Shown here: piece after piece, positions 49,307-60,679 of the stretch
Layout of the letters: each line of letters opens with the position of its first letter
Position numbering within the stretch: the stretch's first letter is position 1
NCBI GenBank assembly: GCA_030685235.1
Contig: MU839098.1
Coordinates: forward strand, 62,001-126,000
Direction of reading: 5' to 3'
DNA from: Copromyces sp. CBS 386.78
Lineage: Eukaryota; Ascomycota; Sordariomycetes; Sordariales; Sordariaceae
DNA length: 64,000 nt
Program-made: the position numbers and the translations under genes
Notes under the pieces: model-generated
Told to the model about the DNA's origin: nothing
Seen by the model: only the letters and a program-made list of their open reading frames with translations
Databases searched by the model: none

Positions 49307-52300
49307 GACGCTCGTCAGCTAGGAACTCTCGAATCGCAAGTGAACTGCTAGAAGCGGTGTCAAGCGGAGTGCAACTTACCCAGCCATCTTTGGGCAATCA
49401 GATGCGGTGTGTATGCGGTCGAGGCCCAAATTCGGTAAAAGGAATTGCGCCGGTCTTGCAATCCGTCGTTGTCACAGGAGAGGACAAAGGACCAAGAGTC
49501 GAGATTCAAGGGGGGATTCCCTTGATCAGTCGACGCGCCGTCGGCCGAAGTTGCTCGGCGGATCAGAACAAGCGTCGAAGGCTCCGGAAACCACGTCGAA
49601 GATGGTGGACCCCGTAATCCGCAATTCAGCAGTTGTGATGCTAATCGGTGGCCGAAAAGGTGTAATCGTCGTGGCCTTTCTCTCTCCAAGTTCGTCGTCG
49701 ACCTGTGATCGGTACTCGCGTCGGACTGTTCGTGGGATGGGCGGCCGTGGCGTAACGCCGAGTGGGAAAAGTGTAAGGGCAGTTGGATGGCTTTGCGGTA
49801 CCTTTTACTGCAGGAAGCTAAGGATGTTGCAGCGGCCTCCTTTTTTTTTCGGACCAAATGTCGTTGCAGCAGCGCAGGTGGTACCTGGTACGGGGCTACC
49901 CGAGCGCGCAGAGGCTTTTTTAGTAGCGGGCAGGTTTTTAGTGCAGCTGCAGGTGGCAGGGGGGTGGGTGTTGATGCTCTTTATCGAAGACTTCCTTTCC
50001 ACTCTTGTTGCCGGGGTGCACAGGACAACAGCAGCAACAACAACAACAACAACAACAAAACAACGAGCGAAGAATAAACGAGAGCGACTGTGTGGTGGGT
50101 TGGCGAAGTGGAAGTGGAAAGCAGGAAAAGATCAGAACGAGCGGTGCATCCGGGCTCTTTGATAGAATCAAAGCGGCGATGATGTAGTGGGATGCAGTCA
50201 GTGGCCGGATGGCGGGCGGGCGGTCAAGGTTTAAGGGAAGTGCAAGTCACGGTGACAAAGCGGCACCTCAGCAACGAAAGAGGGAAATCGAAGCAAAAAA
50301 ACAGGAGTGGAGGACCGTGGAGGGCCAATTTCAGATGAGGACGAGATATCATTTGTTGGCAATGCACCCCACCCCTTTTTCCCACCCTTCCAATTCGACT
50401 GCCCCTTCCAATAATTGCATTGTCCATTTGTTGCTTCTCCATCCCTCTCGGCATCCCGTCTCATCGCCCATTCACCATTGCCTGATGTCCCCAGTGTGGA
50501 TAGCGAAAATGCGAAACAGCGGACTGATTTCTCTCTCTTGTTCAAATTCCTTGATTCTAGTACATAGCTATTGGACATGGACGGATAACTATAATGGCCC
50601 GTCCCGGCCTTTGTTGAGCTGGACTATCCGGGGTTTCCACTCGGTCCCGTCTTGACATGGTGGGGATAGCATTCAGCGGGGGACGGGTAGTATGGAAGTG
50701 CGCACTTGTCGGACACTGGCAGTGATCGCTAAAGTGCTGATCGGTCATGGTTGAAGAGCACCTACCTCAGTGTACAGATGATCCACCGCACCGCTCGGCA
50801 GACTGATGATTGCAACGATACGGCTATCATCCGTTGTCCGCCCCCGGGTGATCGTTGCTCGCGAGGCCCCGAACATACGAGAGCAAACCGGCCGTGATTG
50901 TTGACGACGATGACCTGTCCGGCCGCTCGACAGGCCCTGGATTGCGACTGCGCTGCGACCGAAACTGGGCGTGTCTCCACTATTCAGGGACATCAAGGTG
51001 CAAGCATCATCCTGCGTCCAGTGCGATGCCCCGGTACTTGTCTTGACCGCCACTTTTGTGCGTACACTCAGGTACCTCACTATCATGCGTAATCTCTCCG
51101 ACGGCACACAATGCCCCTTGCCAAGACATTCTAGCTTTGCCCCTTGGCTCTTGCTCAAACAACATTCCCCAGGGACAACCACCCAGGGACGTCACTTCCA
51201 CTTTGGTAGCTCTTATTATTGCTCGATATTGACCACCTGCCCAAGTCTTCTTCGACGTCCCTTTAATTACTGACGAAATACTACCAAAAACGATCTTTGG
51301 GCACTCAAGAGAAGAAGATTCCATTGCGGGTCCAGGACCCTTTTTCTCTTCGCCCTTGTTCATTAATGAGTGCCCTTGTTCACTTACACGGCCGGACGGC
51401 CACAACAGCAACGGCAACCACAACCCTTTTAAATAAAACAGAGCAGGTGATCCCTTACAAGACGCTTTCGCACTTTAGTCGGCTCGTACCATCCCATATC
51501 CCGCGCCGTCCAATGAGATGAACGGTGATCTCGTTTCATAAAGAGAGCCCAAGTCTTGGGACACGCGAACAGAGACAGGCAAGACAGGCAGACAGAAAAG
51601 CCGTCAGCCAACCAGATTTCCGATCCCTTCTTCAGTACTGCTCTCCCGTCCTGTTGCGTTCCCTCAACTTATACACAAGGTAATTTAAACCAGCCCGTCC
51701 TCATCATCTACATTTCTTGATCAGTACCGTAGTATCCGTCACACTTCCTCCCGGCGGCCGGGAGGCGGCTGGCGGACAGGTCAGGAGCCTTCTATGTATA
51801 CCTTTTCCTGCACTTTACAACAACTCCCTTCACCTAGGACTCCCAGAGTCCCGGAATCCCGGCCGGCCAGAACATCCCCATCCTTTCCCCCTTCATATCC
51901 ACATCACCAGCATTAAAAGCATCAGGTTCGCGAACCGTCCAGACCTCATCCACAACATACGGCATCCCCGGCTCAACCATCCAAGCCCCAAAGTTAGTCC
52001 ATCGGTTTGTTAGTTTCGTCTCGCAACTTACCTAGTGAACTAGACATAAATAGTACCACCTACCTCCACGTTATCTCGCTTTACCTTCAACCTCAACAAG
52101 CGGTCCTCCCGGATCCATGGTCTCTGAAAGAGACCCAAGAACTGACAAATTAACCCCTTCCCCCTGACTTCCGGACCTTCAACCTGAATTCCGTGTACCC
52201 GTACTGCCGCCCGCCTGGAATGTCTTCTCTGAAATGTAGACCTTTCTTGTTGTTCAGATGCAAGGAAGGCATTGCAGTTCTGCTACAATTATGTGCAGAC

Positions 52301-53144
52301 ACCCCGCTACCATGTGTGTGGCCGTCACTGCCACACAGCGAGTGCTGTATGACCGTTGAGATTTGAAAGTCGACCGATCAAAATATCATCGAGGCCAGTC
52401 AACTGGTGATTACCTATGTACCTACCTAGCCGTTTTATCGTCCTATCAGCTATTTGACCATTCCTTGCCTTCAACAGTACTCTATATGTTTCTCCTACCT
52501 ATCCACCTCCCCCGGATTCCCGCCTGGAGAGACCTACATTAGCTCACGCCGTCTTGCCTACGCAAAGCCCACGAGAAGACCACGAGGGCAACTAACGCCC
52601 CAACGCTGCAGCCAGAGTTGGGGTGGCAGCACTGACACCCTTCATGCATCAAAGTGTGCATACACGAAGTATGCAGAGAGGTATGCTGCTTTGACAACGT
52701 GCAGATAGCAGATGAGAAGGTTCTCGGATCCGAGGGTGTGGCTCAGATGTTGGAACTTGGAGAAACGAAAAGCGGCACGAGGGGCTTAGTCTTGTAGGGA
52801 TGTGCATATAGGGACGCACGAGCTCCCAACGGGTCAGAGTAAGTAAGGAAGATGATGTTCATGTCATGCTGGGTTTGAGAAGAGAACTACTCGCTGTCAA
52901 ACAGTGAAGTTCTCCGGTCCCAAGTTCAAGCCGTGAGATGCTTATTTGTTCAAGTAATCGCTGAAAAAGAAGAATGCATGTCGAATGTGCAAAGGAGGAC
53001 AACTACGTGTATGCAACAGGAGAGCAGAGGAGTCATGGCAAAAAGAACAGAACGATCAAAACTAAGAATTACAATCCATAATTATCTATCCCCAGCTAAT
53101 AATGCTACTTACTAATCTAACAAGTCCAAGTCCTGCATATCCAC
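49307..53144. other. intergenic between gs-1 and the sec8 3' end
   Basis: 3.8 kb. The left part is the promoter and leader side of gs-1, including a (CAA)n microsatellite at about 50034-50062. The rest shows only short overlapping ORFs without motifs. The sec8 3' flank is at the right. No gene supported. Confidence 0.45.
50034..50062. repeat. (CAA)n microsatellite
   Basis: About nine CAA/CAG-type triplets in a row lie roughly 730 bp upstream of the gs-1 ATG (gs-1 is on the minus strand), so the repeat is probably in its promoter or leader. Confidence 0.8.
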
Positions 53145-56100
53145 CTAAGACTGCCACATATACTCGCTCAAATTCAGCAGCTTATCCGCCATCTGCCTCT
53201 TCGCCGCCGCCGCGACACCTCTCTCGGGGTCAGCCAGCTGCTCGCTATAGCACAGCTCCACGAGCGCTTTGAGCTCATCGTAGCTGAACCGATCCTTATC
53301 GTCACCAAAGATCTCGGCCGATTTTCTCGAGTTAGGCGTCTCCGTTCCTTCCCCCGCGTCCTCACTCTTTCTTCCTCCGTCTCCTCCAGCGGTGTCTTGA
53401 TGGGAAGAGGCAACGCCCTCCCTGGCTTTCTCAAGAATCGCATCAATGCCACGCTCAAACATCTCGAAATAGTTGCTGGCGCGGACGAGATCGACGCCCT
53501 CCTCAATGTTCTTCAGGTTTTGTTGTAACACCAAAATGTTGAGCTGCATGCGCCCACACCCCTTGGCGTTCATCGGCGCCGTCATGGGCGCGTTCTTGAT
53601 CAGGAACCCGTTGATCAGCTTGCCGAGACCGTTCCTGACGAAACGGACCTCGCGCAGGCGGAGGCACCTGACCAAAACTTCGTCGTAGGCGACCATCTCC
53701 GAGTTCAGCGAGAGGATCTCCGGGTCCGGTTCGTTGACTTCTTGGTCGAGTAAATAGGGGGCCGTGGTAAGGGGAGAGAGAGCGGTTTGGAGGGAGTGTA
53801 GGATGCGGGTGCGGATTTCGAGGTGGAGGGTGAGCAGAGCGGTGGAGGCGAGCTCGTCGTAGGAGGTTAGGATGCTGTCGAAGGATCTGTAGGGGGTTTC
53901 TGTCAGCATCCGGTGACTTCTGGGATTTTTGAAGAAAGGAAGTAGAGTAGGCAAAACTTACTCCACGGTCTCCTGCGTCATAGGCAGATAGACAGGTCCC
54001 TCCTCGCCAGTCGCCTTGCTCGGGTCGTTCAGCAGCGTCCAGCGCTTCTTCTCCGCCTTGGTCGGGAAGCTTGACTTGGATGAGTCCGTCTCGTTACGCG
54101 TTATGTGACGCAGACCGTGGATCTTAACCGACAGCCACTTCATGCTGGTGTAGAGCAGACACAACGACTGGATCGTGTCGCGGTCCTGGATGATGTCGCT
54201 GGCGTCCAGGTCCTGGCCATTGGCCCACGCGATCAGCTGGTTGACCTCACGGTAGAGCAGCTCCAGGTCGTCCAGGTTCTCCGACTTCCACAGCCTCTGG
54301 ATGGTCTCGCGGACTTCGCTAGGCTCGATCGCGAGGACGGCAGATGCCCGAAGCGTTTCGTTGTCCCTGGACTGTTTGTCCCCTTCTTGTGTCTTGGTCA
54401 CCAGCGCCTTGTACCAGCTGAAGCAGCGGTCGTAGTAACGGAGCATTTGGGTGATGATGAGGGAGCTGAGCGCTTGGTCGTGGGGAATGGTGCCCAACAT
54501 CCTGCAAAAGGCAGTGATGACGGTAAAGAAGGCTGTGGTTCCCTTGAATACCGGTCGCTTCGCGACTTGGGCCCAGTCAGAGTCTTGCTGGAAGGCATCG
54601 GCCTCGCCAAAGACAGTGTCGCTGAGCTTTCCGAGAGTCTCGTCCAGTTGGGGCTGGAAGACATTGACGAGGAAGTTGTCGAGGAACGATGTCAGCGTGC
54701 TTGTCGCCAGGTCGGACCCCGGGGGAACGATGGTCTTCAACCTCTGAAGGAAGATGAGAGTGGGTGGTAGAAGCAGACTCATGTTGAACACGCTGGGCTC
54801 TACTAGGGACTTGTAAGTGCCACTGTTCTGTTGGCTGCTTCCGGAACCGTACCCTGCTGACTTCCTCGAGGTTACTGGCTCAGATCGCGGGATAATCAAG
54901 GAACCTTTCTTGTTGTCTCGCCGAGTGTTGTCCGTTAGTCCAGGTACGGCAGCCCGGATGATGGAGTCCAAGGCCTCATATTCCGAAGCCATCTCGGCCG
55001 ACTTGGCATCGACCTCGGAGAACTTGAAGAGGTTCTCACGGGCAGAATCCGCCCTGCCATTCATGCCCATACCAGGTCTGGGTGTACGGCTAAACTGATA
55101 GACATCCGCATCGGTGGTGACATAGTTGTGTAAGAGTGCCCGAATCTCGTTTTGGTAGAGGTTCCAGAGCTCCTTAAAGCCCCCTAGCAGCACACTGTTG
55201 TTACCAGCACCTTCACGACGAATCAAAGCCTTGATAGCTTCATGCAGCACACGATGACCCTCAGCGATAGCCTCGAACTTGCCGTAAAGCGTTGATAGCA
55301 GATCGTGAATGACATCTGCCCGCATTCGGGTCTCGCGGTGACCATAAATGTTAAGACCGTGAGACCCAGCCGCGCCTCCGCGTAGTGAGCTTGGGTGTTT
55401 CTGGTCTACATCGTTGATGGTCTCGTTCACAACTGCGAAAAGCTCCACGGGTAACCTCTGCTTGAGCATGTCGACCGCTGTCTCTAGCCTTCCCAGTTTG
55501 TTCAAAGCCTCAACGAGGAGGGTCACGTAGTAAAACGTGTCGGCCTCGGGATTCTTTTGAGGATCCTCAGCCACGGACTTTTCCCAGTCGATGGAGTCCA
55601 AGATCCCGTGGAAGGGTGCCACGCCTGGAGCATCTCCATAAGCCTCATGGGAAGTCCCCTGGACTTTTGCCAAGTTCTGCCACCTGTCCTGACAGTATGG
55701 CGACTTCAGATAGAGATGTTCGTGAAGTTCTTCCACCAAGATGTCCATGAGAGCGGTCTCCTGGTTTGCCAGGTAGCTTCGCAGATCGCTCAGGGCCCCA
55801 ATGTTATCCAGCTCCGGCTTCCTCAGCTTCCGTAGCGCATTCTGCAGAACCTCGACAGCGGTCAGGAAACGCTTCTCGGATATCCTGGCCTCCAACTGGT
55901 CTGGAACGGTCCGCAAGTCATCCAGCTCGTTCAATGTTTGTAGGACGCCATCGTACATGCGTGACGTGGCATGTAGTTGTTTGAGTTCTGGGTTGGTGGT
56001 GCATAGTGCCGTCTTGGAGGCTGCCAGAGACTCCTTGAGGGCCCGCACCTTCTTCTGGGAGGCCTGTATGCTCCCTTGGATCTTGTGGAATGTGCCGATC

Positions 56101-56552
56101 GAACTGTTGAATCCCTGATGGTGATCGTGGACGATATTCTTGAGAGAGTCTTGTAGAAACTGGTGTGTCTGCTGGAAGTTGCGGTATTCGTGGGCGCGGC
56201 CGACGGAGCTGGTATCGAGAAGCTGTAGAGCCAGCTGGACGGGGATACAGTCTGTCTCGACCATGGCGGGCCATTCTCTCTTGATCAGATCCAGAACGTT
56301 TCCGATCTGGCGCTCGGCGTTAGACTGCGTCTGCGTATCTCCGGCAGCCGTACGGCCACGCTGGGCTGACCGGGGCGGCGGCGCATTTCGGGAGGCAGTG
56401 GAAGGCCTTGAAGCCGGGTTGGGGCTGGTGCCATAGCGGTCGCTGGCATATCCGTCACCGTAGGGATCGTAGTCGTCATTACGGCGGCCGAGGTTACCAT
56501 AACCACCGTTTCCCCGATATGCTTGCGGCTGCTGGCCGTATCGGTCGGCCAT
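53145..56552 (-). CDS. sec8: exocyst complex component Sec8 (EXOC4)
   Basis: Sec8 is a rod-shaped subunit of the exocyst, which tethers secretory vesicles to the plasma membrane at hyphal tips and septa. Exons 56552-53962 and 53886-53145 (75-nt intron, GTAAGT donor, CTACAG acceptor, phase 2) give 1110 residues. A disordered Gly/Tyr/Arg-rich head (1-80) precedes the Sec8 N-terminal coiled region (about 82-190: RQIGNVLDLIKREWPAMV, then HQFLQDSLKNIVHDHHQGFN and helices rich in Lys/Glu). The rest is helical throughout, as expected of CATCHR subunits. A CAG upstream (DSILTSYDEL side) offers a second acceptor, but only the one used keeps the frame. It is divergent from rai1, with 588 bp between the ATGs. 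Confidence 0.95.
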
Positions 56553-57140
56553 GATGGTGTTGTTTGACTCGGCGTCCGGGTGTCGCGACGAGGGAGCTAT
56601 CGTGTTGCGCGGTACTTCATTATCAGTTGGAAGCGGGCTAATCGCCTGAGCTCCTTGGTGTATCCGGCCGGTCTACAGTCGGTGGGGGTCGTAGGTGTCA
56701 CTGGCTGGACGTCGCCTCGTCGTCACCAGGAGTTCGTGTCGAAGGTTGATGATGGTGATTTGGTGTTGCTCTAGCGTCAAGACGGGATGTCTCCAAGTTC
56801 ATGATCCCCTAAACGGATGTACAGTGGTTGTTGTTACAGAAGGTCCCGCCGAAGCTACAGGTACCTCTACCTCTAGGGTGCGCCAAGTACAGCTCTCGTG
56901 CCGGAAATGGCCCCACCACTTCCAGGCCTCACGCAGAAGTTACGTCGGATCACTGCAGCGAGCTGCACTAACAATTACAAGCTCTAGATACTTCCAGCTT
57001 GTATCTTCCTCCTCCTCTTTCATCCATCCCTCTCAAGTATGATGGTTGCTCGTCACCTCCTCCAAGTACGGCAATATCATTCATGCCTTAGACATTCAAT
57101 TCAATTACTACCTCTAGTATCAGACCATCCCTTTTTCTCA
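56553..57140. promoter_or_regulatory. shared sec8/rai1 divergent promoter region
   Basis: 588 bp between start codons. Two in-frame ATGs of rai1 lie upstream at 57039 and 57042, which could extend that protein or be leader. No binding site is claimed. Confidence 0.5.
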
Positions 57141-58765
57141 ATGACCACGACTTTCCCGATCCAGCCTGTGGCACGGTTTGCGGGCAAGAGTGAACTGGTC
57201 AAACGGCCAAAGGTGAGCACTTGATAACCTACAAAAGACACTTAACTATGCTTTGTTTGTTAGAGAAATTGAGGGGATTAACTTTGTAAATAGGAATTCG
57301 CATGCTTCTCATATGATGCCGACCACAAGTTCCATATTGGAGCTCAGTCACTGAAGTGGTATTACACGCCGGAACTCAATGTCGACCTGTCCAAGGGCTT
57401 TGAAAGCTTCATCAAACATGACGACAGTGTAGACGAACATCTGGACAGTCTGCTCACGACCATTGCCGATCATGAACAAAAGACTTCGAAACCCATCGAT
57501 GCTCACATCGTAACTTGGAGAGGTATGATGACAAAGGTAAGTAACTGTTAATTAGCCTCTTCTATCTGAGTGTCTGGCACTGACAATTTTACCCTGGCAG
57601 ATCATGGCAGCTCCTTTTGATGATGACGGGTTTGAGATGAATGCTACCCTGTACAGAGTTCGTTCACACCCGCCAGTTGGCTGTTTACCTAAAGAATCCT
57701 TCTCAAACTAACATGAAAAAAGGGTTGCATGTAAGCGATCAGATGGTTTCTCACCACTGTGGTATCTTGACTGACAACCGCAAGATTCATCGAAGAGCAT
57801 CATGCATACAAGAAGGAGTCGAGAGCAAATGAGCGACCGTGGAATGGACCGATTCCGCAAGAAGTCATGCAATACTGGGGTGAGAAAACTGTCCCCGTCA
57901 TTCCCATGTGTTGAGTTGACATGCTGATAACGCCTGGCTTCCTAGGCTACAAGTTTGAGACCCTGAGCACACTGCCGCGACCATGGGGCGAGACTTCTCG
58001 CGATTTCATTGAAAGTCGTCCTGATCATGTCGTGAACAACAAGGAGCAATACTGCTCAGTAGTTCGTACAGGCATTGGCAAGACGATTCTCTGCATCGGT
58101 GGCGAGGTTGATGCTAGTTAGTGCTCCTGTCCTCTACACCTACTCATGTCATCACCTCCAACTAACACTCCATCTCTTCTTACCCAGTATGGGACGACAA
58201 ACCGAGGACCCAAGGCGATCCTATCAACTGGGTGGAGCTCAAGACGTCGGCAGTGATCCAAAACGACCGTCAAGCTAACAACTTTGAGCGTAAGCTCATG
58301 AAGTTCTGGATCCAGTCCTTCCTTCTCGGGGTCCCGAAGATCATTGTCGGCTTCAGGACTCAGGATGGGCTCCTGGTTGAGACCAAAGAGTTCCGAACGA
58401 TGGAGATACCATTAATGGTCAAGAAGAATGGGCGGCCAAAATGGGATGGCGATACATGCGTCAACTTTGCCAATGGCTTCCTCGAGTGTAAGTCTTGTCG
58501 TTTTCTCCCCTTTCTTAGGTTCAGAAAAGCGTCATATGTTTTGGATGCAGGACTAACCGGTCTCTTCTCAGGGCTCCGCCATACCATAACCGACGAAGGT
58601 GTGTGGAGGATTAAGAGAAGGCCTCGGACGGCTGAAATCGAAGTGTTTAAAGTTGAGGAGGTGGGCCACGGAGACATCATCACAGATGAGTTCATGAACT
58701 GGCGGATCAAGCTCGAGCTTCGTCAGACACAGCCGCCAACTAAAGACACAGGGGCAGAAGAGTAG
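57141..58765 (+). CDS. rai1: Rai1/DXO-family decapping nuclease
   Basis: Rai1 removes incomplete or non-canonical 5' caps and stabilises the exonuclease Rat1 in the nucleus. I read eight exons: 57141-57212, 57294-57536, 57601-57657, 57723-57730, 57785-57879, 57946-58116, 58188-58487 and 58572-58765, giving 379 residues, the usual length. Motifs: FPIQPVARFAGKSE at the N-terminus, TWRGMMTKIMAAPFD, FIEEHHAY (128-135), GGEVDAIWD (210-218) and WVELKTS (230-236), the last two carrying the acidic/Lys residues that bind metal in this family. Exon 4 is only 8 nt (GGTTGCAT); it restores GCIFIEE between NATLYR and the next exon, and without it the frame breaks. Starts at 57039 or 57042 would add about 34 Arg/His-rich residues; 57141 fits the family better. 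Confidence 0.93.
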
Positions 58766-58999
58766 GTTCAAGTCTAGCATATGTGAGGGAAAGAGGTATG
58801 TTTGGATCTGCGATGTATTCTTACATGCAGCGCTGTCCAATAGAAAGAAGTTAATGATGATTGGGCAACCACGGCCTTTCTCAGCACCTCTACGTTTGTC
58901 CCAGAATTTTTGATTCCATACAGGATGACGATAACATAGCTGAGCGGTGCTTGAGAAGGATAAGATGAGGATTTTATTCAAACGTCGTGGGCAGGTTTC

Positions 59000-59521
59000 A
59001 TGGCATACTCTGGATACTTGGATCGTTGGCAGGATACTGCAGAGTGGTGCAAGGAACATCAGCCTCTTTACGACGATAAGCCCCAGCTTGACCACCAGTC
59101 AACCTACCCAGCGGATCCCAAAACATCCGTAGTACGACCAGCTACGATGAAGCACCGCTACCCCCCTGGCTCCAACCTACCGCTGCCACAGCCATCTTTG
59201 CAAGATGAGGAAAACCTAAAACGGTTTTACCGACTATGGGGGCTTCCTGATGACGAAGCCCCCTCATGCTTCGGGCATGGGAGTAAAAAGGCGGACAGAG
59301 AAGACCGCAACAAGCAGAACACAACATCCACATATTCTGACCTGTTCGCGGAACGTGCAATTATGTTCACAGCCGACAAAACGCTTCTTATTACGAATCG
59401 AGGTTTCCTCGGGTCGGGATCCCCCAAGATTCGCCCTGGGGACAGCTTAGCTATCATCCGCGGCTGCTGTATGCCAATTGTGAAATGTCATAAGACGAGC
59501 CACGGCCATACAGGTGTTTAG
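59000..59521 (+). pseudogene. orphan ORF resembling the C-terminal tail of HET-domain proteins
   Basis: A 173-residue frame, open upstream of the ATG at 59000 for about 11 codons. Near the end it reads LLITNRGFLGSGSPKIRPGD and SLAIIRGCCMPIV, which resembles the GYxGLGPxxxxxGDxVxVLxGxxxPxVL element near the C-terminus of many fungal heterokaryon-incompatibility (HET) proteins. The HET domain itself, which should lie several hundred residues upstream, is absent: rai1 ends only 234 bp before. The usual LVG(E/D)xYVHG stretch after the element is also missing, so the frame seems cut at both ends. A relic is the likeliest reading; a short lineage-specific gene is possible. Confidence 0.5.
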
Positions 59522-60679
59522 ATCTCGATATAGGTTCACTTTCGCTTTTCAATTTCTTTCACTCTTCATATGAGGGATCTCGCCAGGGTCAAATTGTGTC
59601 AAACAACTCAAGACTGCTTCTTTCTTGGATGTTTGGAGACTTGATTCAAGCCCAGCCGCATTTCTGGAACTAATATGGCAAGGTCGTACATATGTACCTG
59701 CATGAATCTCAGCTCTAACGAGCGCAGGTATTTATTGGTACTACCAGGTAAACAGAGCGCGGGTACAATATCCGACTGGCTTGAACTCGTCTTGCCAAAA
59801 CTGTTTGGGCTGTCACGTTGGTAAATTGGAGTCTTGATAGATTCATTGCAAATTCATACACTCTTAAATTGACCATCGATCCTGATGTATTCGTCTCACA
59901 GTCTTCTTGGATACTCATTTAACTCTTAATAAGCAGCTCGAACTCACGAAATAGGACCGGGCTTGCCAGTTCCGTGAGATATCTCAGGAATGCATTGTCG
60001 AAGAGTGACACCTTTTTAGACGCAAGCGGATGTCTCGCTGAACACTCATGAGCTATACAAGATTGATGCTGACTGACGGTAACAAAAGACTAAATCACTG
60101 TTCAATATCAAAGTTAGAAGTGCTTTGTAAGTATTCCACTACAGTCAGACGACAGTTTACATAACGAAGGGAGTGAGTGCCCGGGCGTGGAACTGGAGCT
60201 GCGAGAGCTGGCTTATATGCACCCCTGACCCAGGGCTTATCACCGTATCTTGGCGCCGATCCTGCCCTGGCATGAGGACCGGGAGTCGGGGTAGGTACGG
60301 GCCAGCTGGGGCCGCATCGATGGACACCAAATGACCAAATCCGGCCTATCAGAGAGCTCATCTGGTAGGATCGGTACCTTGTAACCGACTCCAGCTGCCC
60401 AGAACCGCCTAGCTGGAGTGATAAGCGCGTCACCTGAACGGAATGTTGGCAGTCGCAACGCCTGCCTCGCTGCGCTGTAACTGTAGCCTATAGCTGTAGC
60501 CTATAGCCGGTACCTACACCATTGTAAGCTGTTTCACCGACCGACCGCCTTCCTTCCTTTCTGTTGCCATCCCGTTGCGTCGGGTGTCATCGTCTCGTCC
60601 TCTTATTTTCCTCCCCATCACCTTTCCTGTTCTCTTCCTCAAACATACAAATCCATCCGCATCACCCAGATATACAACA
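59522..60679. other. intergenic upstream of ape1
   Basis: The right end is the ape1 promoter and leader (CT-rich from about 60540). A perfect 13-bp tandem pair, CTGTAGCCTATAG, sits at 60481-60506. No gene seen. Confidence 0.5.
60481..60506. repeat. 13-bp perfect tandem duplication upstream of ape1
   Basis: CTGTAGCCTATAG occurs twice back to back, about 175 bp before the chosen ape1 start. It may be slippage or a paired promoter element. Confidence 0.7.
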
